This document shows, in pieces, positions 1-8,093 of a DNA stretch of 45,220 nucleotides. The DNA is from Lachnospiraceae bacterium (GTDB lineage: Bacteria; Bacillota; Clostridia; Lachnospirales; Lachnospiraceae): contig JAETRI010000022.1 in the NCBI GenBank assembly GCA_021770245.1, positions 1-45,220 on the forward strand, written 5' to 3'. The position numbers were made by a program, and so were the translations under genes. The notes under the pieces were generated by a model. The model did not search any database. It was not told where the DNA came from and was given only the letters and a program-made list of their open reading frames with translations. Each line of letters opens with the position of its first letter. Positions within the stretch are counted from its first letter, which is position 1.

Positions 1-1230
1 AACGCATGAATGTGTTCCTCAACTAAATTCTTGTATCTGATTAAAAAATTACAACTCCATTATTAGTTTCAGATGCTTTTCCGGATTCGTACCGATTGCA
101 TAACGTTTCTTCTTCAAGCTTAATGCCTTGCTTCCTACTTCTATCAGTTTTAATATATTCAAGGACAGTTTCCTTACTATATTCAAATTATACGATGCCT
201 GTTTCTCTAATGTATGGTTCCCATCCTCTCGAAAGGTTACATCCAGGTGCCAATGGTAACTCTCTACCATCCAATGCCCTCTCACTGCTCTTGCTATCTC
301 TTCTATCCCTAATGGCAGGCTGCTTATAAAATATCTTTCTTCTATCTTCTTTTCTCCTTCCCTTCCGCTTATCGTGTTTCGCGTCAGGATAAGCGTCTTC
401 AGACCCTTCCACTCTTTTTTCTGGCTCAGCCATGTGATATCATCGGTCTGCCAGTACTCTCTTTTCTCTATTTTTCCTCTTGCCTTCTCTACCGTCTCTT
501 TATAGACGCTTTTCCCTAGAAATTCTTCGCTTGAAAAATATAATCTCACATCTTCCAGCAGACTCCCCTGGTTCCCTTTTAATGCTAATACATAATCTGC
601 CTGCTTCTGGCGGATCTTCTTTACGATTTCTGTCTGAGTCCCCATAGCATCTGTTGTTATTATCGTCCCTTTGATATTCAGCTCATCGAGCAGATCAGGG
701 ATTGCTTTTATTTCGTTCGTTTTTTCCTCCACACGTTTTTGACCCAGGCAGAATCCCTTGTCATCCACAGCGCTTACGATATGGTTAGCTTTCTGGTTCT
801 TGTTACCGTTTCCTCTTTGAGTCTTCCCATCAATCGCAAGCAGTTTTTTTATTTTTTCTCCTTCATTACTGCTTAGCATTTCATTCCACCGTTTCTGGAA
901 ATTCCCCAAAAATTCTGATGGCACCATTGCGAAAACTCTTTGTATGGTATCGTGGGAAGGTATCCCATTTGGAAGTTCCAGATAATTCCGCAAAAAACCT
1001 TCATGCTCCTTCCCAAATACCTCCATTTCCACCCAGTCGTCTGCATTGGCCAGCATTGCAAAAAAGACAAGGATGATAATGTCCATCATCTTATGCCGAA
1101 TCTTTTTTTCCTGCCGGATATCTGTCACGGTACTTACATAGTCTAAAAGTGTTTTCATAATCCATCCATCCTTTCAGATGGATTGTACCATAGATTTGAG
1201 TTTTGTTCATAAATTATTCATTCATGCGTT
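1..1230 (-). mobile_element. ISAs1-family insertion sequence (ends approximate)
   Basis: A single transposase gene (49-1158) is bracketed by the same 12-base motif in inverted orientation: AACGCATGAATG at 1-12 and its complement at 1219-1230. These could be terminal inverted repeats, but inward of the motif the two ends do not match, and the same motif occurs without an IS elsewhere (for example 40293-40308). The IS may therefore have landed inside a copy of that dispersed repeat. The window starts at the left motif, so the true left boundary and any target duplication cannot be read. A perfect 26-bp hairpin follows at 1259-1327. Confidence 0.7.
49..1158 (-). CDS. ISAs1-family (H-repeat type) DDE transposase
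   Basis: Complete 369-residue transposase of the ISAs1 family, the group that includes the H-repeat proteins of Rhs elements (YhhI). It would cut and rejoin DNA at the IS ends. Visible features are the N-terminal DDE_Tnp_1-associated region (about residues 5-90), then the RNase-H-like catalytic domain with D110 (LLAIDGKTQRG), D170 (IITTDAMGTQ) and E299 (GHWMVESYHWHLD). Length is normal for the family and there is no internal stop, so it may be active. A TACAAT -10-like hexamer (1184-1189, minus strand) and an AGGATGG ribosome site precede the ATG. The gene is more AT-rich than its neighbours, in keeping with acquisition. Confidence 0.93.
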   Translation of the reverse strand: MKTLLDYVSTVTDIRQEKKIRHKMMDIIILVFFAMLANADDWVEMEVFGKEHEGFLRNYLELPNGIPSHDTIQRVFAMVPSEFLGNFQKRWNEMLSSNEGEKIKKLLAIDGKTQRGNGNKNQKANHIVSAVDDKGFCLGQKRVEEKTNEIKAIPDLLDELNIKGTIITTDAMGTQTEIVKKIRQKQADYVLALKGNQGSLLEDVRLYFSSEEFLGKSVYKETVEKARGKIEKREYWQTDDITWLSQKKEWKGLKTLILTRNTISGREGEKKIEERYFISSLPLGIEEIARAVRGHWMVESYHWHLDVTFREDGNHTLEKQASYNLNIVRKLSLNILKLIEVGSKALSLKKKRYAIGTNPEKHLKLIMEL

Positions 1231-1258
1231 TGTCCTGGCATCCGGACGGCGAACAGTA

Positions 1259-1327
1259 ACAGTTCATCCACCCCGCAGGCTCCCGGACGCTGGGGCGCAC
1301 AGGGAGCCTGCGGGGTGGATGAACTGT
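1259..1327. repeat. 26-bp perfect inverted repeat (family 2 hairpin)
   Basis: Left arm 1259-1284 and right arm 1302-1327 are perfectly complementary over 26 bases around a 17-base loop. The left arm and loop start resemble 44958-44996 at the other end of the window (CCACCCCGCAGGCT shared). It directly follows the TGCGTTTGTCC motif at the IS edge, a motif found beside other hairpins here. No T-run follows on either strand, so it is not an ordinary terminator. The rest of 1328-1437 holds the upstream region of the next gene, with a TATAAA-like hexamer near 1410. Confidence 0.85.
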
Positions 1328-1437
1328 CACGGCGGCCGCAGGGATATCCATGCGCTTACCCTGGCAGCACATTTTCAGTAATAATTCCCCTTCCCCGGGC
1401 GTAAACTGTATAAACACTAGGAAACGGGGATATCGAA

Positions 1438-2169
1438 ATGAGTTCCAAGACCAAAATAGTCGTACTGCACTTAAAGGAATTGATATATACCTGCATCTTT
1501 GCGGTACTGGGAATCCTGTTCCTGATCCTTCTCCTCATCATGTTCCTGCCTGGAAAGAGCAACTCTCCGGAAAGCACGGACAACGATGACGGACTTTACA
1601 CCCCAGGCAAATATACCACCTCCCTGATTCTCGGGAATTCCGCTGTGGACGTGGAGGTTGTGGTAGATGCCAATAATATCAATTCCATACGGCTTGTGAA
1701 TCTGGACGAAGCGGTGACCACCATGTATCCCCTTATGGAACCTGCCCTGAATGACCTGGCTTCCCAGATCTGCGCCAAGCAGTCCATGGAGGACATTTCC
1801 TATTCCGACGACAATAAATACACTGCCCAGGTTCTGCTGGAGGCCATTTCCTCCGCCCTGGCCACGGCGGAAAAGCATCCGGGCAGCACGGGACGCAGCA
1901 AGCCGCGCACGGCCCAGGAACAGGAAACGCAGACGGAAGCCGAATCGGAATCGGGAACCGAAGAAGAAACCCGGTCGGAATCGGAAACCGAAACGAACCT
2001 GATTCCCCTGGAAAATTCACCCGCGCAGGACGAAGCACAGCCCGGGCAGGGCGACGGCACACAGAACGAAACCTCCGAACAGCTCTCTTCTCCGGACGGC
2101 GAAGCCCCTTCCGAGGGCGCCGCTTCTTCGGATAGTCCCGAGGCACCGGCGGCAGCGGAAAATTCCTGA
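1438..2169 (+). CDS. membrane-anchored protein, FMN-binding-like domain, acidic tail
   Basis: A 243-residue protein of unknown function. Residues about 14-38 form one hydrophobic segment (IYTCIFAVLGILFLILLLIM), most likely an uncleaved anchor with the rest outside the cell. Residues about 52-145 (GLYTPGKYTTSLILG, then VEVVVDANNINSIRLVNL) have the layout of FMN_bind domains, which open with G-x-Y and a 'V(D)-x-x-x-I-x-x-(I/V)' strand. The usual SGAT motif that takes the covalent flavin is absent, so flavin attachment is not expected. The C-terminal 95 residues are low-complexity E, S, T, P and Q, typical of a wall-spanning linker. The start follows a weak purine-rich site. It is convergent with nadE, with a strong hairpin between them. 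Confidence 0.75.
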   Translation: MSSKTKIVVLHLKELIYTCIFAVLGILFLILLLIMFLPGKSNSPESTDNDDGLYTPGKYTTSLILGNSAVDVEVVVDANNINSIRLVNLDEAVTTMYPLMEPALNDLASQICAKQSMEDISYSDDNKYTAQVLLEAISSALATAEKHPGSTGRSKPRTAQEQETQTEAESESGTEEETRSESETETNLIPLENSPAQDEAQPGQGDGTQNETSEQLSSPDGEAPSEGAASSDSPEAPAAAENS

Positions 2170-2264
2170 TTCCGCTGCCGCTCTTTCGTCCCGTATCAAT
2201 AACCGCATCCTCCCTTCCCGATACCGCAGGCCGGTCTAAAGGGTCTCCTTCCAAGGAACACGGC

Positions 2265-2333
2265 GGCCCTGCGGCCTCTGCGGCCCCCCTGCGCCACGGG
2301 TTGGGGCAGGGGGGCCGCAGAAGCCGCAGGGCC
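2265..2333. repeat. 28-bp near-perfect inverted repeat between convergent genes
   Basis: Arms 2265-2292 and 2306-2333 pair with one mismatch around a 13-base loop. They are GC-rich (GGCCCTGCGGCC and similar). CTTCATGCATCCGTCG just to the right resembles the CATTCATGCGTTTGTCG beside the hairpin at 40246-40280, so I place it in the same dispersed hairpin family. It sits between the convergent stops of the 1438-2169 gene and nadE and may block read-through, but it lacks a T-tract. Confidence 0.75.
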
Positions 2334-2358
2334 CTTCATGCATCCGTCGTGGGCTGCC

Positions 2359-4266
2359 CTATAAGCGTTCCACCTGAGTAAGCCACAGAGCGGCACAGGC
2401 ATCCGACGGCATCCGCAGGTCCCCTCTGGGCGATATGCCCACGCTTCCCACCTTCGGGCCGTCCGGCAGACAGGAGCGTTTGAACTGCTGCTGGAAAAAT
2501 CTGCGGTAGAAATTCTTCATCCACTTCTTAATCTCGTCCTGCTCATATTTCCCCCTAAAGGAGGTCAGGGCAATCCGATAAATCTTGGCCGGCTCGAATC
2601 CGCAGCGCAGCATATAATACAGGAAGAAATCATGCAGCTCGTAGGGCCCCACCAGTTCTTCCGTCCTCTGGCTGATCCTGCCGTCCACCGGAGGGAGCAG
2701 CTCCGGGCTCACCGGCGTGTCCAGCACGTCCAGGAGAACGGCACGCAGTTCCTCGTTCTCACAGGTATCCGCATAAAACGCCACCAGATGGCGTACCAGC
2801 GTTTTGGGAACGCCTGCGTTCACCCCGTACATGGACATGTGGTCCCCGTTATAGGTGGCCCATCCCAAGGCCAGCTCGGACATGTCTCCGGTTCCGACCA
2901 CCAGACCGTTTACCCGGTTGGCTATATCCATCAGGATCTGTGTCCTTTCCCTGGCCTGGCTGTTCTCATACGTCACGTCATGCCGTCCTTCCTCCTGGCC
3001 GATATCCCGGAAGTGAAGGCGCACCGCCTCCCGGATATTCACCTCCTGCAGCGCAGCGCCCAGCGTGTGCGTCAGTTGGCAGGCGTTATCGTAGGTGCGG
3101 TCCGTGGTTCCGAAACAGGGCATGGTTACGCAGCGGATCCGTTCCCTAGAAAGGCCCAGCATGTCGAATGCCCGCACCGTGACCAGCAGAGCCAGAGTGG
3201 AATCCAGTCCGCCGGAAATCCCCACCACCGCATCCCGGCAGCCGATATGCTCCAGCCTCTTCTTCAGGCCGCAGGCCTGAATGGAAAGGATCTCGTTACA
3301 GCGATGGTTACGAACCGCCTCGTCGGAGGGAACAAAGGGCAGATCGTCATACGTCCGGGTGAGAGGGGTTTCCTGCCGCTTCATGGAGACGGGAATTTCC
3401 AGATACCCTTCCGGATTCACGCAGAACGTATTATTCCTGCGTCTCTCGTGTCTCAGCCTATGAATATCGATCTCCCCGTAGACGGATTCGTTTCTAAACC
3501 TCCGGGCCTGCGCCAGCATCGTACCGTTCTCCGCGATCATATTATGGCCGGAAAACACCAGATCCTGCGTGGATTCCCCTTCGCCCGCACTGGCATAGAC
3601 GTATCCCGCCAGCAGCCTGGCACTGACGGATCGGATCAGCTCCGCCCGATAGGCGTCCTTTCCCACCGTCTCATTGGAAGCCGACAGGTTCACGATCAGA
3701 GTGGCGCCGGCCAGCGCATGGGACGTGGACGGCGTCTGTGCGGCCCACACGTCCTCACAGATCTCACAGGCCACCGTCAGGCCTTCCACTGCATCCACCC
3801 GGAAAAGGATCCGCGTGCCGAACGGGATCTCTTCCCCGTCGAACATCACGCTTCCCTCCTCCCCGTATCCCGATGCGAAATGCCTGGCTTCATAAAACTC
3901 CCCATAATTGGGAATCACCGTTTTAGGGATAAAGGCCAGGATTTTCCCCCTCTGAATCGCTGCCGCCACATTATAAAGCTTTCCGTCCTTTTCCAGGGGA
4001 AGTCCCACAAAGCTCAGGCAGTCCGTATCCCGGCTGTGATCCGCGATCTCCCGAAGCGCCCGCTTAGCCCCGTCCAGCAGGGTTTCCTGGAAAAACAGAT
4101 CTTCACAGGTATATCCCGTAACGGCAAGCTCCGGAAAAACCAGGATCCCTGCTTTCTGCCCAACCGCTTCGTCCATCTTCTCCCGGATCTTTTCCCCATT
4201 GTAAACCGGATCCGCAACCCTGATCTGCGGTGTCAGCGCCGCAACCTTGATATATCCATGCTCCAT
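2359..4266 (-). CDS. nadE: glutamine-dependent NAD+ synthetase
   Basis: Catalyses the last step of NAD biosynthesis in the cytosol: deamido-NAD + ATP + glutamine to NAD. The 635-residue protein has two domains. Residues 1-270 are the nitrilase-type glutaminase, with the E46 (FPELAVTGY), K115 (FIPKTVIPNYGE) and C170 (EICEDVW) catalytic set. Residues about 320-635 are the synthetase, with the PP-loop SGGLDS at 351-356. Length suits the two-domain glutamine-using form rather than the short ammonia-using form. An AAAGGAGG site lies seven bases before the ATG. It is the last gene of a leftward run behind hslO (61-nt gap). Confidence 0.96.
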   Translation of the reverse strand: MEHGYIKVAALTPQIRVADPVYNGEKIREKMDEAVGQKAGILVFPELAVTGYTCEDLFFQETLLDGAKRALREIADHSRDTDCLSFVGLPLEKDGKLYNVAAAIQRGKILAFIPKTVIPNYGEFYEARHFASGYGEEGSVMFDGEEIPFGTRILFRVDAVEGLTVACEICEDVWAAQTPSTSHALAGATLIVNLSASNETVGKDAYRAELIRSVSARLLAGYVYASAGEGESTQDLVFSGHNMIAENGTMLAQARRFRNESVYGEIDIHRLRHERRRNNTFCVNPEGYLEIPVSMKRQETPLTRTYDDLPFVPSDEAVRNHRCNEILSIQACGLKKRLEHIGCRDAVVGISGGLDSTLALLVTVRAFDMLGLSRERIRCVTMPCFGTTDRTYDNACQLTHTLGAALQEVNIREAVRLHFRDIGQEEGRHDVTYENSQARERTQILMDIANRVNGLVVGTGDMSELALGWATYNGDHMSMYGVNAGVPKTLVRHLVAFYADTCENEELRAVLLDVLDTPVSPELLPPVDGRISQRTEELVGPYELHDFFLYYMLRCGFEPAKIYRIALTSFRGKYEQDEIKKWMKNFYRRFFQQQFKRSCLPDGPKVGSVGISPRGDLRMPSDACAALWLTQVERL

Positions 4267-4327
4267 CCGGAAGCCTCCTTTCCGTACTCCTTCATCCTTC
4301 TCGTCTTCGATACGCCTCTGCGGCCCG

Positions 4328-5212
4328 TCACCTGCCGCATTTTAGCAAAATCGCTTCCAACTCCTCCACCGGGAAAGAATAGGCCCTGTTGCAGAAATGG
4401 CATTTTACCTCGATGGGTTCTCCCTCCGCGATCATTTCTTCGATCTCCTTCCTGCCAATGCTGATCAGCGCCTTTTCCACCCGCGCCTTCGTACAGCTGC
4501 AGGTAAAGGACACGGGCAGGCTATCCTGCTTATGCATTTCCAGCCCGTCCAGAAGAATCTCCAGGATTTCTTCCGGGTTTTTGCCCTCATCCAGCAGCGC
4601 CGTTACCGAACTGATTTTTCCCAAATTTTCCTCCAGCCTCTCGACCGTTTCTTCCTGTGCAAAGGGCATAAGCTGGATAAGGAAACCGCCCGCCTGCTTC
4701 ACCCGGTTATCCTTCTCCATCAACACCCCAAGTCCCACACAGGAGGGCGTCTGTTCGGAAACCGCGAAATAATAGGTCAGATCCTCCGCGATCTCACCCG
4801 TCTGTAATGCAGTCTGCCCCACATAGGGCTCTTTTAACCCCATATCCCGGATTACCCGCAGCGTACCCGCGCCCAGCGCGCCCCCCACGTCCAGCTTCCC
4901 CTTTTTGTTGGCCGGCAGGATCACTTGGGGATGGATGGCATACCCCTTTACCCTGCCCCGGCCGTCAGCCGTGACCGTAAGGCCCCCGGCAGGACCGTCC
5001 CCGGATATCTGGAGGGTCAGCAGATCCTCTTCCCCTTTCATCATGCTTCCCATCATGGCCCCGGCCGCCAACAGCCGTCCCAGGGCCGCAGTTATTACGG
5101 GGCTCGTATCATGGGCCCTTCGCGCACTTTCCACCGTCTCCCGGGCCGTAACGGCAAAGGCGCGGATCTGCGCGTCCGCCGCCGTGGCTCTCACCAGATA
5201 ATCATTCCTCAT
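4328..5212 (-). CDS. hslO: Hsp33 redox-regulated chaperone
   Basis: Cytosolic holdase chaperone that is switched on by oxidation. The 294-residue protein has the N-terminal Hsp33 substrate-binding domain (GDGPAGGLTVTADGRG, then the GALGAGTLRVIRDMGLKEPY segment). Its C-terminal zinc redox switch has the expected cysteines in C-x-C (238, 240) and C-x-x-C (271, 274), which release zinc and form disulfides under oxidative stress. The ATG follows the methyltransferase stop by six bases, with no strong ribosome site of its own, which suggests translational coupling. nadE lies downstream. Confidence 0.96.
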   Translation of the reverse strand: MRNDYLVRATAADAQIRAFAVTARETVESARRAHDTSPVITAALGRLLAAGAMMGSMMKGEEDLLTLQISGDGPAGGLTVTADGRGRVKGYAIHPQVILPANKKGKLDVGGALGAGTLRVIRDMGLKEPYVGQTALQTGEIAEDLTYYFAVSEQTPSCVGLGVLMEKDNRVKQAGGFLIQLMPFAQEETVERLEENLGKISSVTALLDEGKNPEEILEILLDGLEMHKQDSLPVSFTCSCTKARVEKALISIGRKEIEEMIAEGEPIEVKCHFCNRAYSFPVEELEAILLKCGR

Positions 5213-5218
5213 TCCGAT

Positions 5219-6025
5219 TTATACCAATCCTTTTTTCGTTTTTTCGTCCGGTTCTGTTTTATCCTTCTTACATTCCCTGGCGACGCAGACAATCCGCCCG
5301 CTCTGCTCCGTCACTTCCGTAAAGGTATCCCCGTCCAGGGCCGTGACGAACTCCAGGCCGCTTTGCTCCACCAGTCTGCGGATCACGGGCAGGGTATAAC
5401 CCCGCTGATAGTGATATTCCGTAAAACGGGAAAACAGGCCGCTTTCCCGCTCCCTGATAAAAACTGTCAGCTCGTATTCATTGATCTGCTGCTGTCCGTC
5501 ATAGTAATTTTCCCAGATAAAACTGCAGTCCTCCCGGTTTTCCGCAATCGTAGCCTCCCCGATGAGCGTCCCGTACTTGTAGGGCGTGTTGAAGTCGAAT
5601 AAAAACAGGCCGCCCGGGTCCAGATAGTTGTCCGCCAGCCGGAAGGTCTGAAGGATTTCCTTTTCCTCCAGCAGATAATTCAGGCTGTCGCACACGCAGA
5701 GGATCCCCCGGACGGTTCCGTATAGTTCAAACTCCCGCATATCCTGCTTAAGGTAGAGGATGTCCGGCGCCGGCCCGCTTCTTTGCTCCCGCTTCTCCGT
5801 CGCCACCCGGAGCATCTCCTCCGAGCTGTCCACACCGATCATATCGTATCCCCGATCCGCCAGCAGCTCCGTCATCGTGCCGGTGCCGCAGCCCAGATCC
5901 AGAAGAATGCCTTCCCCGATCCCGGCCCCTTTCAATATCTTTGTATAAAAGTCCGCCCATTCCCCATAGGGTACATTGTCCATAAAACTGTCGTAGACCT
6001 GCGCGAACTGCGTATATGCCTCCAT
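5219..6025 (-). CDS. class I SAM-dependent methyltransferase
   Basis: A 268-residue cytosolic methyltransferase. Motif I is LDLGCGTGTMTELL (about residues 42-55) and motif II is MIGVDSSEEML, the nucleotide-binding features of the Rossmann-like class I fold (Methyltransf_25 type). The N-terminus (YTQFAQVYDSFMDNVPYGEWADF) is typical of the small-molecule methyltransferases often found beside hslO in clostridia. The substrate cannot be told from sequence. It ends six bases before hslO and begins 39 bases after the export-protein gene, so it is probably co-transcribed with both. Confidence 0.85.
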   Translation of the reverse strand: MEAYTQFAQVYDSFMDNVPYGEWADFYTKILKGAGIGEGILLDLGCGTGTMTELLADRGYDMIGVDSSEEMLRVATEKREQRSGPAPDILYLKQDMREFELYGTVRGILCVCDSLNYLLEEKEILQTFRLADNYLDPGGLFLFDFNTPYKYGTLIGEATIAENREDCSFIWENYYDGQQQINEYELTVFIRERESGLFSRFTEYHYQRGYTLPVIRRLVEQSGLEFVTALDGDTFTEVTEQSGRIVCVARECKKDKTEPDEKTKKGLV

Positions 6026-6064
6026 TTTGGCCCCCTTTCCCCATCACCCGACAGGGTGGCCGCT

Positions 6065-6565
6065 TCAGCCCAACACGCTTCCCAGAAGCCCGTAGCTTAA
6101 GACCGACACGATAAACGTGGCGATTGCAATTCCCAAAAGCTCCGCCACAACCGCCTTCTTCAGATCCACATCCAGAAGCGCCGCGATCAGAGAACCCGTC
6201 CAGGCTCCCGTACCGGGCAGAGGGATCCCCACAAACAGCATCAATCCCCAAAATTCGTATTTTTTAATCGTATCGCTCCTCTTCATGGCGCGCTCTTCCA
6301 TCCTGCCCACCAGCCCCTGAAAGATGGGAAACCGCTTCATCCACTTAAAAATACTCTTGATAAACAGCAGAATAAAAGGAATGGGGATGATGTTTCCCAC
6401 AATGCAGATGGGGATCGCCTTCAGGATGGGAACCCCGATGGACCAGGCGACCAGCAGGCCGCCCCGCAGTTCCAAAATGGGAATCATGGAGATCAAAAAA
6501 ATCACCGCCTCCCCGGAAACATACTGCCCGAGAGTTTCTGCAAACCATAGTGCTAACGAGTCCAT
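6065..6565 (-). CDS. COG2426 small multidrug export-type membrane protein
   Basis: A 166-residue integral membrane protein of the Sm_multidrug_ex family (COG2426), named by early annotation rather than by proven transport. About four hydrophobic segments are visible, with the family signatures IPILELRGGL (residues about 29-38), NIIPIPFILLFI, and the loop FVGIPLPGTGAWTG. The charged stretch VGRMEERAMKRSDTIKKYEFWG lies on one face between them. It sits in a leftward run between hisC (78-nt gap) and the methyltransferase (39-nt gap). The transported substrate is unknown. Confidence 0.85.
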   Translation of the reverse strand: MDSLALWFAETLGQYVSGEAVIFLISMIPILELRGGLLVAWSIGVPILKAIPICIVGNIIPIPFILLFIKSIFKWMKRFPIFQGLVGRMEERAMKRSDTIKKYEFWGLMLFVGIPLPGTGAWTGSLIAALLDVDLKKAVVAELLGIAIATFIVSVLSYGLLGSVLG

Positions 6566-6643
6566 ATAAACAAACCTCCGATTCTTCGAATATTCTTACA
6601 CCGCCCTGCGGCACTTTGCCGGGCTCAAAAAGGCCTGCCGCGT

Positions 6644-7729
6644 TTACATGCCCCTCTTTTTAATATACCCGTCCAAAAACGAAATCACCCTGTCCATCTG
6701 TTCGTCCGTGCCGATGGTGATACGCAGATAATCGTCAATCCTGGGCCGGTCAAAATAGCGGACGTAGATCCCCTCCTCCTTCAGCGCGCAAAACAGCTCC
6801 CGGGCCGGGATCGTCTTGTGGGATGCAAAGATAAAATTGGTTCTGGGATCCGGGAAGGCGAAGCCCAGCCTGGCCAGTTCCCCTTTCGTCCGTTCCCTGG
6901 TGGCGACGATCCTTCCCACCGTTTCCCGAAAGTAGGCCTCATCCCGAAGGCTCGCCGCGCCCCAGGCGATGGAGGGCGCGTTCAGGGTATAGGAGTTGAA
7001 GGAAAATTTAACATCCTTCAGATAGCCGATCGCTTTCCGGCTGCCCACCGCAAAACCGACCCGCATGCCCGCCATGGCACGGGACTTGGAAAAGGTCTGC
7101 ACCACCAGCACATTTTCATACCGCTTTACAAGAGGAAGCGCGCTCCGGGCTCCGAAATCCACATAGGCTTCGTCAATGATCACCATGGAATCCTGGTTCC
7201 TGGCCACGATTTCCTCTATCAGCTCCGGCGCCTCCTCCGTTCCCGTGGGCGCATTCGGATTGGCGATCACGATTCCTCCGTTTTCCTTCAAGTAATCCTC
7301 TTTTACCAGCCGGAACGCCCCGTCCAGTTTCGGCCTGCGGTAAGGGATCCGGAACAGATCCGCCCATACGTCGTAAAAGGAATACGTAATATCCGGAAAC
7401 AGGATCGGTTTGGGTGAATTGAAAAAAGTAAGAAACGCCATGGCGAGCACATCATCCGACCCCACTCCCACAAAAACCTGCTCCTCGTCCACTCCCAGAT
7501 AACCTGCAATTCCCTGCACCAGTTCGGAAGCATCCGGGTCCGGATAGAGGCGCAGCGTTTCCGCCCTAAATTCGGCAGCCAGACGCTCTACCAGAGGCGA
7601 CGGCGGATAGGGGCATTCGTTGGTATTGAGTTTAATCACATCCTGACGCCTGGGCTGCTCTCCGGGCGTGTAGGGAACCACACGCCGCACCCGTTTCTCC
7701 CATTCCTTTATCTGTTTTTCTGTTTTCAT
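6644..7729 (-). CDS. hisC: histidinol-phosphate aminotransferase
   Basis: PLP-dependent fold-type I aminotransferase that converts imidazole-acetol phosphate and glutamate to histidinol phosphate in histidine synthesis. Visible family features are LNTNECPYPPSP near the N-terminus, the cofactor loop VGVGSDDVLAMAF, ANPNAPTG, IIDEAYVDF, and the Schiff-base lysine in QTFSKSRAMAGMRVGF (K215 from this start). I chose the second ATG at 7729 (361 residues). The first, at 7741, has only a hairpin upstream, whereas GGTGG precedes the second. No other his genes lie nearby, so a role as a broad aromatic aminotransferase is also possible. Confidence 0.9.
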   Translation of the reverse strand: MKTEKQIKEWEKRVRRVVPYTPGEQPRRQDVIKLNTNECPYPPSPLVERLAAEFRAETLRLYPDPDASELVQGIAGYLGVDEEQVFVGVGSDDVLAMAFLTFFNSPKPILFPDITYSFYDVWADLFRIPYRRPKLDGAFRLVKEDYLKENGGIVIANPNAPTGTEEAPELIEEIVARNQDSMVIIDEAYVDFGARSALPLVKRYENVLVVQTFSKSRAMAGMRVGFAVGSRKAIGYLKDVKFSFNSYTLNAPSIAWGAASLRDEAYFRETVGRIVATRERTKGELARLGFAFPDPRTNFIFASHKTIPARELFCALKEEGIYVRYFDRPRIDDYLRITIGTDEQMDRVISFLDGYIKKRGM

Positions 7730-7741
7730 TTTAACCACCAT

Positions 7742-7992
7742 TCTGCCGCCGCAAGGCGGCTCTCAATTCAAAGGGAACTTTCGTGCATAAGGTAACACTT
7801 CCGTGTTACCTGGCACAAATTCCCGATTGAAAAATGACCGCAGGTCACTTTTCAACCTAACCCCTTTCATACCGCGCCCTTTGCGGTACCGCGACATGAA
7901 ATCGCGTATGCGATTTCATGTCTGTAATTCCATTTGGGCCGCCTGCGACACAAATGCCGGTTGAAAAAAGGCCATCAGGCCTTTTTTCAACC
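7742..7992 (-). repeat. family 1 modular palindromic element, two tandem units, upstream of hisC
   Basis: Seven hairpins in a row, read on the minus strand towards hisC. First is an arm pair AAAAAAGGCC and GGCCTTTTTT with loop TGAT (7958-7992), which looks like an intrinsic terminator for the gene at 8094. Next come a GTCGC/GGCGGCC hairpin framed by CATTTG and CAAATG (7931-7956), a GACATGAAATCGC pair (7893-7922), an ATACCGC pair (7870-7888), a second terminator-like pair GTGACC/GGTCA (7825-7857), a nested GGTAACAC/GTGTTACC hairpin (7773-7824), and GCCGCC/GGCGGC (7745-7760). The last leads into AGAATGGTGGTTAAA before the hisC ATG. GGGGTTAG joins the two units. In 7993-8093 I see nothing further. 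Confidence 0.8.
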
Positions 7993-8093
7993 CAGCTCTC
8001 ATCCTGCGGCCCCGGCGGTCTTCCATGCAGGGGGCTCCTACGGACGCCCCGCCAAATCGGTTTTACTCCCTAGATGGTAACAGATTCTTCCTT

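Noticed and set aside
2265-2333. Intrinsic terminator between convergent genes
   Set aside because: Very strong stem, but no T-run on either strand. Listed as a repeat instead.
2632-4464. 610-codon open frame antisense to nadE
   Set aside because: GC-rich shadow of a gene with clear NadE motifs; it has no recognisable domain.
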